Shown here one piece after another: positions 51,625 to 62,703 of a DNA stretch of 64,000 nucleotides. Origin of the DNA: Paenibacillus sp. J5C2022 (GTDB lineage Bacteria > Bacillota > Bacilli > Paenibacillales > Paenibacillaceae). The translations under genes were made by a program, and so were the position numbers. A model generated the notes under the pieces. That model made no database searches and had not been told where the DNA came from. It saw nothing but the letters and a program-made list of their open reading frames with translations. Location of the stretch: positions 186,001 through 250,000 of the forward strand of contig NZ_JAOQJC010000002.1 in NCBI RefSeq assembly GCF_025567625.1, given 5' to 3'. Within the stretch, counting starts at the first letter, position 1. Each line of letters opens with the position of its first letter.

Positions 51625-53442
51625 ATGTCAGATGTTCGTGACCGGCAAAAGAAAATAAGAAATTTTTCCATTATTGCGCATATTGATCACGGAAAGTCGA
51701 CGTTGGCTGACCGGATATTGGAGTATACGGGCGCACTGACGTCCCGTGAAATGCAAGCTCAAGTATTGGATCAGATGGATTTGGAACGTGAACGCGGCAT
51801 TACAATCAAGCTGCAAGCCGTTAGACTTTCCTATAAAGCGGACGACGGAGAAGAGTATTTGCTTAATCTCATCGATACGCCCGGGCATGTCGACTTCACG
51901 TACGAGGTATCCCGCAGCTTGGCGGCATGCGAAGGAGCGCTGCTTGTCGTCGATGCGGCGCAAGGCATCGAAGCCCAGACGCTCGCCAATGTATATCTGG
52001 CGCTGGACAACAACCTGGAGATCCTTCCCGTCATTAACAAGATCGACTTGCCAAGCGCCGAGCCTGAACGAGTCAAGGGCGAGATCGAAGATGTGATCGG
52101 ACTGGATGCCAGCGAAGCTGTGCTTGCGTCCGCGAAGGCGGGCATCGGCATTAAGGAGATTCTGGAGCAAGTCGTGCAGAAGGTTCCTGCGCCTACCGGC
52201 GATCCGGATCAACCGCTTAAGGCGCTGATCTTCGATTCCCATTACGATGCGTACAAGGGCGTTATCGTCTATGTCCGCGTAATGGACGGAAGCATCTCGG
52301 CAGGCAAGAAGATACGCTTCATGGCGACAGGCGCGGAGTTCGAGGTTATTGAAGTCGGGGCATTCAAGCCTAGAATGACTATCGTGGACGAGCTTGCAGT
52401 CGGCGACGTCGGATTCGTTATCGCCGGCATCAAGAACGTGAAGGATACACGCGTAGGCGATACGATTACGGAAGCGAAGCGGCAAGCGTCGGAAGCGCTG
52501 CCGGGCTATCGTCGCATTAATCCGATGGTATTCTGCGGTCTGTACCCGATCGATTCGCAGGATTATAACGATCTGCGCGATGCGTTGGAGAAGCTGGAGC
52601 TTAACGACGCGTCGCTCACGTACGAGCCTGAATCCTCTACGGCTCTAGGCTTCGGCTTCCGCTGCGGCTTCTTAGGTCTGCTCCATATGGAGATTATTCA
52701 AGAGCGTATCGAGCGCGAGTTCAATATTCCGCTCATTACGACGGCGCCTAGCGTTATCTATAAGGTCACTTTGACCAGCGGAGAGACGATTCAGATCGAC
52801 AATCCGTCGAATTATCCGGAAGCGGGCAAGCTTGAATCCGTGGAGGAGCCTTATGTGAAGGCCAGCATCATCGTTCCGAACGACTATGTCGGTGCGATTA
52901 TGGAGCTGTGCCAGAACAAGCGCGGCGAGTTCGTCAATATGGAGTATCTGGATACGAACCGGGTTACGCTTACGTATCACATTCCGTTGTCGGAGATCGT
53001 ATACGACTTCTTCGATCAATTGAAGTCCAATACGAAGGGCTATGCTTCCTTCGACTACGAGCTTTCCGGCTACCGCAAGTCCAACCTGGTGAAGATGGAC
53101 ATCATGCTGAACGGTGAGCAAGTGGACGCCTTGTCCGTCATCGTGCACCGCGACCGCGCCTACCATCGCGGACGCGCCATATGCGAGAAGCTCCGCGGCC
53201 TTATTCCGCGGCAGATGTTCGAGGTGCCGGTTCAGGCTTCCATCGGCACGAAGGTTATCGCGCGGGAGACGGTGAAGGCGATGCGCAAGAACGTACTTGC
53301 CAAGTGCTATGGCGGCGACATTAGCCGTAAGCGCAAGCTGCTGGAGAAGCAGAAGGAAGGCAAGAAGCGGATGAAGCAGGTCGGAAGCGTGGAAGTTCCG
53401 CAGGAAGCGTTTATGGCCGTACTCAAAATTGACGAAGACTAA
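51625..53442 (+). CDS. lepA: elongation factor 4 (LepA)
   Basis: A 605-residue translational GTPase acting on the ribosome, implicated in initiation or assembly and in back-translocation. GTPase motifs are AHIDHGKST (G1), RGITI (switch I), DTPGHVDF (G3) and NKIDLP (G4). EF-G-like domains and the LepA-specific C-terminal domain ([25 protein letters not shown]) follow. ATG at 51625 follows GGGGGATAG. It sits between the yqxA-like gene and hemW as in B. subtilis, with a terminator behind it. Confidence 0.97.
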   Translation: MSDVRDRQKKIRNFSIIAHIDHGKSTLADRILEYTGALTSREMQAQVLDQMDLERERGITIKLQAVRLSYKADDGEEYLLNLIDTPGHVDFTYEVSRSLAACEGALLVVDAAQGIEAQTLANVYLALDNNLEILPVINKIDLPSAEPERVKGEIEDVIGLDASEAVLASAKAGIGIKEILEQVVQKVPAPTGDPDQPLKALIFDSHYDAYKGVIVYVRVMDGSISAGKKIRFMATGAEFEVIEVGAFKPRMTIVDELAVGDVGFVIAGIKNVKDTRVGDTITEAKRQASEALPGYRRINPMVFCGLYPIDSQDYNDLRDALEKLELNDASLTYEPESSTALGFGFRCGFLGLLHMEIIQERIEREFNIPLITTAPSVIYKVTLTSGETIQIDNPSNYPEAGKLESVEEPYVKASIIVPNDYVGAIMELCQNKRGEFVNMEYLDTNRVTLTYHIPLSEIVYDFFDQLKSNTKGYASFDYELSGYRKSNLVKMDIMLNGEQVDALSVIVHRDRAYHRGRAICEKLRGLIPRQMFEVPVQASIGTKVIARETVKAMRKNVLAKCYGGDISRKRKLLEKQKEGKKRMKQVGSVEVPQEAFMAVLKIDED

Positions 53443-53453
53443 GCATGAAAACA

Positions 53454-53481
53454 AGGGAGAGCATTTTGCTCTCTTTTTTTT
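53454..53481 (+). terminator. rho-independent terminator of lepA
   Basis: A GGGAGAGCA/TGCTCTCTT stem is followed by a T-rich run. Confidence 0.8.
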
Positions 53482-53531
53482 CAAAAAAATTTGCATGACA
53501 AGGCAAGATATGCCGCTTTTGGAGGTTGTCT

Positions 53532-54695
53532 ATGATTCATAATACTACGCCGCGTGCGCTGTATATACACATCCCTTTTTGTACGAACAAATGCCATTAC
53601 TGCGATTTTACGTCGTACGTCTTGCGGGGGCAGCCCGTTGATCAATACCTTGATGCGCTAGAGGAGGAAATGAAGCATACCGTGCGGCAGCTTCCGCCTG
53701 AAGAGATCGATACGGTATTCGTCGGCGGAGGAACTCCGACCGTTCTGACTCCGCCGCAGATGGAAAGGTTCCTCCGATCTGTGAGGGAGCACTTCCCGCT
53801 GGCGGAAGGCGTCGAATTCTCGATGGAGGCCAATCCCGGAACGACGGATAAAGATAAGCTGGCCGCAATGCGGGACGGCGGCGTCAACCGGATTAGCTTC
53901 GGCGTTCAGTCTTTCGACAACGGCTTGCTGGAACGAATCGGCCGTATACACAATGTCGACGACGTTTATCGAAGCATTGAGAATGCGAGAGCGGTCGGCT
54001 TCCGCAATTTGTCCATCGATTTGATGTTCGGCCTGCCGGACCAGACGCTGGAGCAGCTGTCGGATAGCGTAGAGCGGGCTATGGCTCTGGACCTGCCGCA
54101 TTATTCGCTCTACAGCTTGAAGGTGGAGGAGAATACGCTGTTCCACAAGCTGTATGAGCGCAATGAGCTTCCTCTTCCTCCGGAGGAAGAGGAGTTCAAC
54201 ATGTTCCTGTTGCTAATGGAGAAGCTGAAGCGAGGCGGCTACCGCCATTACGAGATTAGCAACTTTGCGAAGGAAGGCCATGAGAGCCGGCATAATTGCA
54301 CGTACTGGCGCAATGAGCCATATTACGGACTGGGTGCAGGCGCGCATGGCTACGCCCACGGCTGGAGGCATGTCAATGTGAAGGGAGTTCAGCCCTATAT
54401 CGACAAGGCTATTGCCGGACTGCCGTATCTGGAGCGCCATCAGGTGAGTGAGGCGGAAGCGATGGAGGATTTCATGATGGTAGGGCTTCGTCTGCTGGAT
54501 GGCGTAAGGTGCGTCCGCTTCAAGGAGCAGTTTCCCGAAGCTTCGCTGGAGGAGAAATTTGGTCCGGTGTTAAGCAAGCTGATCGGAGACGGCTTGCTGG
54601 AGCAGTTCGTGGATGGCGACCATACCGGGTATCGTCTGACAGAGCGAGGCGTCTTGCTGGGCAATGAAGTATTCGGCGCCTTTTTGGAGGCATGA
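53532..54695 (+). CDS. hemW: heme chaperone HemW (radical SAM)
   Basis: A 387-residue radical SAM protein. The cluster motif C17-x3-C21-x2-C24 (FCTNKCHYCDF) is followed by FVGGGTPTVL, EANPGT and the C-terminal HemN-like domain (NCTYWRNEPYYGLGAGAHGY). It lacks the fourth Cys arrangement of true oxygen-independent coproporphyrinogen oxidase (CxxxCxxCxC), having F after CD, so heme chaperone HemW is preferred over HemN. ATG at 53532 follows GGAGG. The place after lepA is conserved. Confidence 0.93.
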   Translation: MIHNTTPRALYIHIPFCTNKCHYCDFTSYVLRGQPVDQYLDALEEEMKHTVRQLPPEEIDTVFVGGGTPTVLTPPQMERFLRSVREHFPLAEGVEFSMEANPGTTDKDKLAAMRDGGVNRISFGVQSFDNGLLERIGRIHNVDDVYRSIENARAVGFRNLSIDLMFGLPDQTLEQLSDSVERAMALDLPHYSLYSLKVEENTLFHKLYERNELPLPPEEEEFNMFLLLMEKLKRGGYRHYEISNFAKEGHESRHNCTYWRNEPYYGLGAGAHGYAHGWRHVNVKGVQPYIDKAIAGLPYLERHQVSEAEAMEDFMMVGLRLLDGVRCVRFKEQFPEASLEEKFGPVLSKLIGDGLLEQFVDGDHTGYRLTERGVLLGNEVFGAFLEA

Positions 54696-54783
54696 CCGCA
54701 AAATCATCTTGAGAAAAAATTCGTGTTGGTGTATATTTATTCATATTACTTAATATGAATGCTTGCGCGGAGGTGAGGCAGCT

Positions 54784-55251
54784 ATGCAAACGATGCAGGT
54801 CGTATGCCGGAAGGCAACGGCGGACGATGTGGAAAACCTATTTCAATTAATTCAAAGCTACGCTGAACAGGGGGTTATGCTGCCTCGCTCCCGCGAGGCT
54901 TTGCATAGAAGCATCGATACGTTCTATGTGGCGGAGCTGGATAGGACGGTCGTTGGTTGCGGCTCGTTAACGCGGCTCGGTGAAGAGCTGGTAGAGATCA
55001 GATCGCTCGGCATATCGGAGAGCTACAAGTCTCTCGGTATCGGAAGCATGCTGGTCGATTCCTTAATCAAGGAAGCGCAGGAGCAGAGCATTCCGAAAAT
55101 TATGGCGCTGACATATGCAGTGCCGTTTTTCGAACGGAACGGTTTTCAGGTGGTGGACAAGGAAATCTTCCCTGAGAAAGTATGGACGGATTGCATTCAT
55201 TGTCCCAAGCGGCATGCATGCGACGAAATCGCTGTATTGAAGAACATATAA
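54784..55251 (+). CDS. GNAT N-acetyltransferase with Cys-rich tail, ArgA-like
   Basis: A 155-residue GNAT enzyme. The acetyl-CoA loop is near ESYKSLGIGSMLVDSLIKEA; the segment MLPRSREALHRSIDTFYVAE resembles short N-acetylglutamate synthase type enzymes. The C-terminal VWTDCIHCPKRHACDE carries three cysteines (C-x2-C-x4-C). It may acetylate glutamate or another small amine; no arg genes are near. ATG at 54784 follows GGAGGTGAGG. It sits between hemW and hrcA, where B. subtilis has no gene. Confidence 0.72.
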   Translation: MQTMQVVCRKATADDVENLFQLIQSYAEQGVMLPRSREALHRSIDTFYVAELDRTVVGCGSLTRLGEELVEIRSLGISESYKSLGIGSMLVDSLIKEAQEQSIPKIMALTYAVPFFERNGFQVVDKEIFPEKVWTDCIHCPKRHACDEIAVLKNI

Positions 55252-55278
55252 GATGAAAATGTTGGCTGAAAAATGCCG

Positions 55279-55316
55279 AACCGACTTGACAATCGTCAAG
55301 CCGGTTTGGTATTTTT
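55279..55316 (+). terminator. terminator of the GNAT gene, overlapping the hrcA promoter
   Basis: A stem AACCGACTTGAC (55279-55290) with GTCAAGCCGGTT (55295-55306), one mismatch, AATC loop, then TGGTATTTTTG. The -35 box of the hrcA operon lies inside the stem. Confidence 0.75.
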
Positions 55317-55353
55317 GTTATAGCGATTAGCACTCTTAAGAGTTGAGTGCTAA
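55286..55353 (+). promoter_or_regulatory. heat-shock operon promoter with perfect CIRCE element
   Basis: TTGACA (55286-55291) and TATTTT (55310-55315) with an 18-bp spacer precede CIRCE: TTAGCACTC (55327-55335), 9 bp, GAGTGCTAA (55345-55353), matching the consensus exactly. HrcA binds here and represses hrcA-grpE-dnaK-dnaJ. Confidence 0.95.
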
Positions 55354-55394
55354 CATTGTCGGTACGCACTACATCATGTATGGAGGGGATCACG

Positions 55395-56420
55395 ATGCTT
55401 ACTGATCGACAACGAATGATTTTGAGCGCTATTGTGGATGACTATATACGTTCTGCCGAGCCAGTTGGTTCACGGAGCATCTCCAAGCGTGGGGATGTGG
55501 CATACAGCCCCGCCACCATACGCAATGAAATGGCCGACCTTGAGGAACTGGGCTACTTGGAACAGCCTCATACGTCAGCCGGGCGCGTACCGTCGACAAA
55601 AGGATATCGCTATTATGTTGACCATTTGTTGAGAGTCAATGAATTGAATGATCAGGAATTAAAGCTGATGCGTTCCCATGTCACCGACAAGCTGAGTCAG
55701 ATGGAGCAAGTTATTCAGCATACCGCGTTGGTCTTGTCCAGCTTGACAAACTACACGTCGATATTGCTCGGACCGGAGCTATTCAGCAATGCACTTCGTC
55801 ATTTCAGCCTCGTACCGCTCGATGCCAGGTCCGCTGTCATCATTATGGTCACCAATACGGGCCACGTGGAGAACCGAACCATTACCATTCCGGATGGCGT
55901 GAATATGGATGACATGGAGAAGGTCGTTAACATTTTGAACGCTAAGCTGGTCGGTGTGCCGCTAATTCGGCTGAAGTCCAAATTGCACAGCGAGGTTGCG
56001 GTCGAGCTGGAGCGGCATGTTGATCACTTCGAGGAGCTGCTATTCGTGCTGGACAACGCCTTGAAGAGAGGCGACGAGCACCGCATTTACTTGAGCGGCG
56101 CTACGAACATGCTGACTCAGCCCGAATTCAAGGATGTCGACAAGGTGAAGACGATTCTGGACTTGCTGGATGAGACTCCGACGATTATGAAGCTGTTCTC
56201 GACATTGCCGGAAGGCATACAAGTTCGAATCGGAACAGAAAATGATCATAAGGCGATTAGCGACTGCAGTCTGATCACGGCAACTTATGCCATCGACGGA
56301 CAGGTGCTGGGCACACTAGGCATACTGGGACCGACACGGATGGAATACGGGAAGGTCATCAGCGTGTTGAACTATCTGTCGAAGGATATGGGTTTGTTAA
56401 TGAGCAGATGGTATAAATAA
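55395..56420 (+). CDS. hrcA: heat-inducible transcription repressor HrcA
   Basis: A 341-residue repressor binding CIRCE. N-terminal winged helix (LTDRQRMILSAIVDDYIRSAEPVGSRSI, YSPATIRNEMADLEELGYLEQPHTSAGRVPS), then the dimerisation and inserted domains. ATG at 55395 follows GGAGGGG. It is first in the class I heat-shock operon, and grpE follows after 22 bp. Confidence 0.97.
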   Translation: MLTDRQRMILSAIVDDYIRSAEPVGSRSISKRGDVAYSPATIRNEMADLEELGYLEQPHTSAGRVPSTKGYRYYVDHLLRVNELNDQELKLMRSHVTDKLSQMEQVIQHTALVLSSLTNYTSILLGPELFSNALRHFSLVPLDARSAVIIMVTNTGHVENRTITIPDGVNMDDMEKVVNILNAKLVGVPLIRLKSKLHSEVAVELERHVDHFEELLFVLDNALKRGDEHRIYLSGATNMLTQPEFKDVDKVKTILDLLDETPTIMKLFSTLPEGIQVRIGTENDHKAISDCSLITATYAIDGQVLGTLGILGPTRMEYGKVISVLNYLSKDMGLLMSRWYK

Positions 56421-56442
56421 GTCATGTTAAGGAGGTGATAAG

Positions 56443-58927
<2,485 letters not shown>

Positions 58928-58946
58928 TAGATGCTGTTACCGGCGA

Positions 58947-58981
58947 GAGGTCAAAGACAGGCGTTTCCTGGCTTTGACCTC
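58947..58981 (+). terminator. hairpin (attenuator) between dnaK and dnaJ
   Basis: GAGGTCAAAG-A-CAGG pairs with CCTG-G-CTTTGACCTC (58947-58981); the following bases are CTTTC, a weak T run. Partial termination or mRNA processing is likely. Confidence 0.65.
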
Positions 58982-59036
58982 CTTTCATGCCGGCATGATA
59001 TGCAATTATAGCTTATGGCGAGGTGAGACAGACTAG

Positions 59037-60164
59037 ATGGCGAACAAACGCGATTATTATGAAGTGTTGGGTGTAGGCAAGGAAGCTTCCGACGATGAGA
59101 TAAAGAAAGCTTACCGAAAGCTGGCCCGGCAATATCATCCAGATGTGAACAAGGCGACAGACGCGGAAGAGAAATTCAAGGAAGTGAAGGAAGCCTACGA
59201 CGTGCTCAGCGATGACAGCAAGCGCTCAACATATGACCGCTTCGGTCATGTAGATCCCAATCAGGGGATGGGCGGAGCTGATGGAGCTGACTTTGGCGGT
59301 TTCGGAGATATTTTCGATATGTTCTTCGGCGGCGGAGGCGGGCGTCGCGATCCTAATGCGCCGCAGCGGGGCAACGACCTGCAGTATACGATGACGATTG
59401 AGTTCAAGGAAGCGGTATTCGGCAAGGAGACGGAGATTACAATTCCGCGCACAGAGTCCTGCGACACTTGTCACGGTTCAGGCGCGAAGCCGGGCACGAA
59501 GCCGAAAACATGCGGTACTTGTAACGGCTCTGGTCAGCAAGAGGTCGTTCAGAATACACCGTTCGGCCGCATGGTGAATCGCAGATCGTGTTCTACGTGC
59601 GGTGGAAGTGGTCGCGTAATAGCCGACAAGTGCGGTACGTGCCATGGAGCGGGCAAAGTGAAGAAGCAGCGCAAAATCAAGATCAACATCCCGGCCGGAG
59701 TAGACGACGGCGCGCAAATCAGAATGTCTGGCGAAGGCGAGGGCGGATTGCGCGGCGGACCTGCGGGAGACCTTTATATCGTGCTGCGCGTGAAATCGCA
59801 TGATTTCTTCGACCGTGAAGGCGACGATATTTATTGTGAGGTTCCGTTATCGTTCGTTCAGGCGGCGCTTGGCGATGAGATCGAGATACCGACCTTGACG
59901 GAGAAGGTGAAGCTGAAGATTCCTTCGGGCACACAGACAGGCACTTATTTCAGGTTGAAGGGCAAAGGCGTACCAAAGCTTCGCGGTTACGGAACGGGCG
60001 ACCAGCATGTGAAAGTGACAGTCGTAACTCCAACGAAGCTGACTGATGACCAGAAGGATTTGCTTCGCCAGTTCGGCGGCTTGACCGGTGAATCGACCAG
60101 CCCGCAAGATGAACATCATGAATCTATATTTGATCGTATGAAGAAAGCGTTCCGCGGTGAATAA
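59037..60164 (+). CDS. dnaJ: Hsp40 cochaperone DnaJ
   Basis: A 375-residue type I Hsp40 that delivers substrates and stimulates DnaK ATPase. J domain at about 4-68 with HPD (RQYHPDVN), Gly/Phe-rich stretch, and four zinc-finger repeats [24 protein letters not shown] and CGTCHGAG. The C-terminal peptide-binding domains follow. ATG at 59037 is preceded by GCGAGGTGAG. Last gene of the CIRCE operon, closed by a terminator. Confidence 0.98.
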   Translation: MANKRDYYEVLGVGKEASDDEIKKAYRKLARQYHPDVNKATDAEEKFKEVKEAYDVLSDDSKRSTYDRFGHVDPNQGMGGADGADFGGFGDIFDMFFGGGGGRRDPNAPQRGNDLQYTMTIEFKEAVFGKETEITIPRTESCDTCHGSGAKPGTKPKTCGTCNGSGQQEVVQNTPFGRMVNRRSCSTCGGSGRVIADKCGTCHGAGKVKKQRKIKINIPAGVDDGAQIRMSGEGEGGLRGGPAGDLYIVLRVKSHDFFDREGDDIYCEVPLSFVQAALGDEIEIPTLTEKVKLKIPSGTQTGTYFRLKGKGVPKLRGYGTGDQHVKVTVVTPTKLTDDQKDLLRQFGGLTGESTSPQDEHHESIFDRMKKAFRGE

Positions 60165-60185
60165 CCCGGAGCGCTTTCTTTTTTT
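60142..60185 (+). terminator. rho-independent terminator of dnaJ
   Basis: AGAAAGCG (60142-60149) pairs with CGCTTTCT (60172-60179), with extra inner pairs, then a T run. The stem includes the end of dnaJ. Confidence 0.85.
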
Positions 60186-60620
60186 GAGTAAAAGTTAGAT
60201 GGTACTGACGCTGAATCTGTAATGATATACGTATAAGTTATGTAAACCAGAATATGCAACGGAACGGTATAAGTATAAGCTTGTGCACAAGTATCAGTAA
60301 CAATGTATCTGTTGCATCTATCCGCATGTGTATCAGTATCAGGATAGCTGTATTATAACTATATCCTCAAACTGTATCCTGAAAATGCAGAGCTATTAAC
60401 AATGCTATAATATGAGGTCGAATTATGAGGCCGATCATCTTTGAAACTGTTCGCGATCCCGTGTTTGACACTTCTCTTATCGTATTTTTGTATTAGCACT
60501 AGTTATTTTTACCAGTTCCATGTCATAATAGCATGGAAGTCCAAACTAATCCCATCCATTCTAATGCAGTTGCTCTATCTGACTTGCAAGGGATGTAAAT
60601 GTTGATTTAGGATTAGTGCT

Positions 60621-60640
60621 CACTCTCCCCTTTGCTCAGG
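60621..60640 (+). repeat. dispersed 20-bp motif, distant copy
   Basis: CACTCTCCCCTTTGCTCAGG differs at one base from the last 20 bases of the copies at 33973 and 34169. Confidence 0.75.
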
Positions 60641-60795
60641 AACAATCATAAACGAAGTAATAGTGCTTACACCAAAAATGATGTGAATATGAATGTAAAC
60701 CTGAATAGTTGCATTAATAATTGGAGATCGAGAGATAATTTCAGTAAGTGAAAACCGATTAGCATTTACCACATAACTTTTCTGATAAAAAGAGA

Positions 60796-60915
60796 ATATA
60801 GTGAGGCCCGCTCGAGAAGAATGCGAGGTTCCTGATAAGAGGGGATAGTGAAGCCTGTTCGAGAGGAACGTGAGGTTCCTTATAGTAGGGGGATAGTGAG
60901 GCCGCTCGAGACGGG
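60796..60915 (+). repeat. about 48-bp imperfect tandem repeat, 2.5 copies
   Basis: Units start near 60796, 60844 and 60892. Shared cores are ATAGTGARGCC, the CTCGAGA/TTCGAGA block, and GAGGTTCCT in the two full units. The third unit is truncated. Confidence 0.8.
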
Positions 60916-60999
60916 AAGATTATGCGTGATTTGGCCATCTTTTTGAATAAAAAAGGAGCTAAAAATGAATCGCAGCTAGTGAATTTGTGCACAATACGA

Positions 61000-61080
61000 T
61001 TGATGCAGTTGATGCAGTTGATGCAGTTGATGCAGTTGATGCAGTTGATGCAGTTGATGCAGTTGATGCAGTTGATGCAG
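61000..61080 (+). repeat. nine perfect copies of a 9-bp tandem repeat
   Basis: The unit TTGATGCAG is repeated nine times without a single change, followed by one decayed copy. The unit is a multiple of three and would read Leu-Met-Gln in one frame, but no convincing gene contains it. Confidence 0.97.
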
Positions 61081-61189
61081 TTGACGCAAGTGCTTTATTT
61101 AAAAAAATATAAATCGACAAAAAGCATCGCAAAAGCTTTTATTTAGCTCCAGGTTACAGAAAGAAAATCAAAGAAAGCGGGTAGTCAAA

Positions 61190-61372
61190 ATGGTGGAAGG
61201 CAAAAACAACATTAAGGCGAATGCAACCGACATGGAGAATATCAACTTCGCGCAACTGCCGATTGCAAAAAATGAAGATGTGGAGTTTTCCGAAGAGGCG
61301 GCTGACAACGCGGACCGTATCGCTCAGCAGCGTGCGGAAGCGGCAGATCGGAGAGCACAGGGGGAACAGTAG
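61190..61372 (+). CDS. YfhD-like small protein
   Basis: A 60-residue hydrophilic protein. The C-terminal DVEFSEEAADNADRIAQQRAEAADRRAQ resembles the YfhD family of small Bacillales proteins (VEFSxEExAD then an RAxAADxR helix). Function is unknown. The ribosome site is weak (AAGCGGGT). It is followed without a gap by the next small gene: TAG stop then GTG start. It sits in the extra segment between dnaJ and prmA. Confidence 0.6.
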   Translation: MVEGKNNIKANATDMENINFAQLPIAKNEDVEFSEEAADNADRIAQQRAEAADRRAQGEQ

Positions 61373-61576
61373 GTGAGCGGTATTCAAATCACAGCAGCGT
61401 TCGTCAACGATTCCACAGCACATGAAGCAGCCAGAAAGCTGCAGGCATTAAGGGCGCTTGAAGTTGGCGAGCTTCAGAAGGACGGCATGTTGACCGCAAT
61501 GGTGGACGATTCGGTTGCCGAACGGGCCATGCATTTGATTCAGCAAATCGGCGGCAATATTCAATCGATGGAATAG
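61373..61576 (+). CDS. small protein, function unknown
   Basis: A 67-residue protein beginning with GTG directly after the stop of the previous gene; AGGGGGAACA in the end of that gene can act as ribosome site. The sequence alternates strand and helix: IQITAAFVND, HEAARKLQALRALEVGELQ, MLTAMVDDSVAERAMHLIQQIGGNI. This suggests a small ferredoxin-like alpha/beta fold repeated once. No family is recognised. A terminator follows, so the two small genes form a unit. Confidence 0.6.
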   Translation: MSGIQITAAFVNDSTAHEAARKLQALRALEVGELQKDGMLTAMVDDSVAERAMHLIQQIGGNIQSME

Positions 61577-61613
61577 CAGGCTCAGGATAGGAACAAATGA
61601 AGTGTATTAATGC

Positions 61614-61652
61614 AAGGAGCGTGCTCGGAAGACCGGGCATGCTCCTTATTTT
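61614..61652 (+). terminator. rho-independent terminator before prmA
   Basis: AAGGAGCGTGC (61614-61624) pairs with GCATGCTCCTT (61637-61647) with one G-T pair, then ATTTTG. Confidence 0.8.
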
Positions 61653-61717
61653 GTAATTTGAGGTGTCTCTGGTGTACAATAGAGGTTAGGTTTCAATGAT
61701 TATGGGGGGCACGATGG

Positions 61718-62695
61718 ATGAAATGGCATGAACTTACAATCGCGACGACTGAAGAAGCAGTGGAAATGATTTCGAATTTCTTGCATGAGGTTGGCGCCGG
61801 TGGCGTTGCAATAGAGGAATCCGGGACGCTCAACAAACCGAGGGATACTTCTCTTGGACAATGGTACGAGCTCCCGCTTAACGATATTCCGGAAGGACAT
61901 GCGGTTATTAAAGGGTATTTCGCCGAAGGAACGGATATGGATGATCTGCTGCTCCGGCTAAAGCCGCGGGTTGATCAACTGCGCGAGTTCGATATCGATA
62001 CGGGGAACGTTACTTATGAGACCCTTCTTGTCGACGATGAAGATTGGGCGAATGCGTGGAAGCAATATTTCAAGCCGGTAAAAATTACGGATAGGCTTAC
62101 GATTAAACCGACCTGGGAGGATTATGAGGCGGCTGATCATGAGCGTATTATCGAGCTTGATCCCGGAATGGCATTCGGCACAGGCACTCATCCCACTACC
62201 TCCCTCTGTCTTCGTACACTGGAGTCCGTTGTAAAGGGCGGAGAAGTAATGATCGACGTAGGAACAGGCTCGGGTATATTGGCCATTGGTGCATGCAAGC
62301 TAGGCGCAGGCAAGGTGCTTGCACTGGATCTTGATCCTGTAGCCGTATCCAGTGCTACTGAGAATGTGAGCCTGAACGGGTTGTCCGATCAAGTCGAGGT
62401 ACGGCTTAGCGATCTGCTGGGTGTATTGCGTGAAGGAGATCAGGAAGGCGCGGCCTCTGCTGCGAAGATACAACCGCCGGTCGATCTGGTTGTGGCGAAC
62501 ATTTTGGCCGAGATTATTTTGTTGTTCGTGGAGGATGTGTATGAAGCGTTGAAGTCGGGAGGTACATATATCGCTTCCGGCATTTATAAGAATAAGGAAG
62601 AGGATGTGGAGAAGGGCCTTAAGAAAGCCGGCTTCCATATCGTGGAGAAACAACGCGATGAAGATTGGCTTGCAATCGTCGCGAGAAAGCCGTAG
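61718..62695 (+). CDS. prmA: ribosomal protein L11 methyltransferase
   Basis: A 325-residue SAM-dependent enzyme that trimethylates ribosomal protein L11. N-terminal L11-recognition domain to about 60, a linker, then the catalytic domain with GMAFGTGTHPTTSLCLR, the SAM loop MIDVGTGSGILAIGACKLGA and VVANILAEIIL (the N-I/P-L motif). ATG at 61718 follows GGGGGGC. In B. subtilis it follows dnaJ directly; here a repeat-rich segment and two small genes intervene. The M50 protease gene begins 8 bp after its stop. Confidence 0.96.
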   Translation: MKWHELTIATTEEAVEMISNFLHEVGAGGVAIEESGTLNKPRDTSLGQWYELPLNDIPEGHAVIKGYFAEGTDMDDLLLRLKPRVDQLREFDIDTGNVTYETLLVDDEDWANAWKQYFKPVKITDRLTIKPTWEDYEAADHERIIELDPGMAFGTGTHPTTSLCLRTLESVVKGGEVMIDVGTGSGILAIGACKLGAGKVLALDLDPVAVSSATENVSLNGLSDQVEVRLSDLLGVLREGDQEGAASAAKIQPPVDLVVANILAEIILLFVEDVYEALKSGGTYIASGIYKNKEEDVEKGLKKAGFHIVEKQRDEDWLAIVARKP

Positions 62696-62703
62696 GTGAA
62701 TGT

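Larger units (their letters stand above)
60186..61189. other. gene-free kilobase with several repeat types
   Basis: This AT-rich stretch holds no frame I accept. It contains one copy of the dispersed 20-bp motif (60621-60640), a roughly 48-bp imperfect tandem repeat (60796-60915) and nine copies of a 9-bp unit (61000-61080). It lies between two blocks conserved in Bacillales (dnaJ and prmA), which makes it look like a site of repeat accumulation. Confidence 0.75.

Noticed and set aside
60922..61146. Rightward frame of 74 codons containing the Leu-Met-Gln repeats
   Set aside because: It has no good ribosome site, the flanking residues look random and AT-driven, and the repeat keeps frames open by itself. 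Kept only as a repeat.
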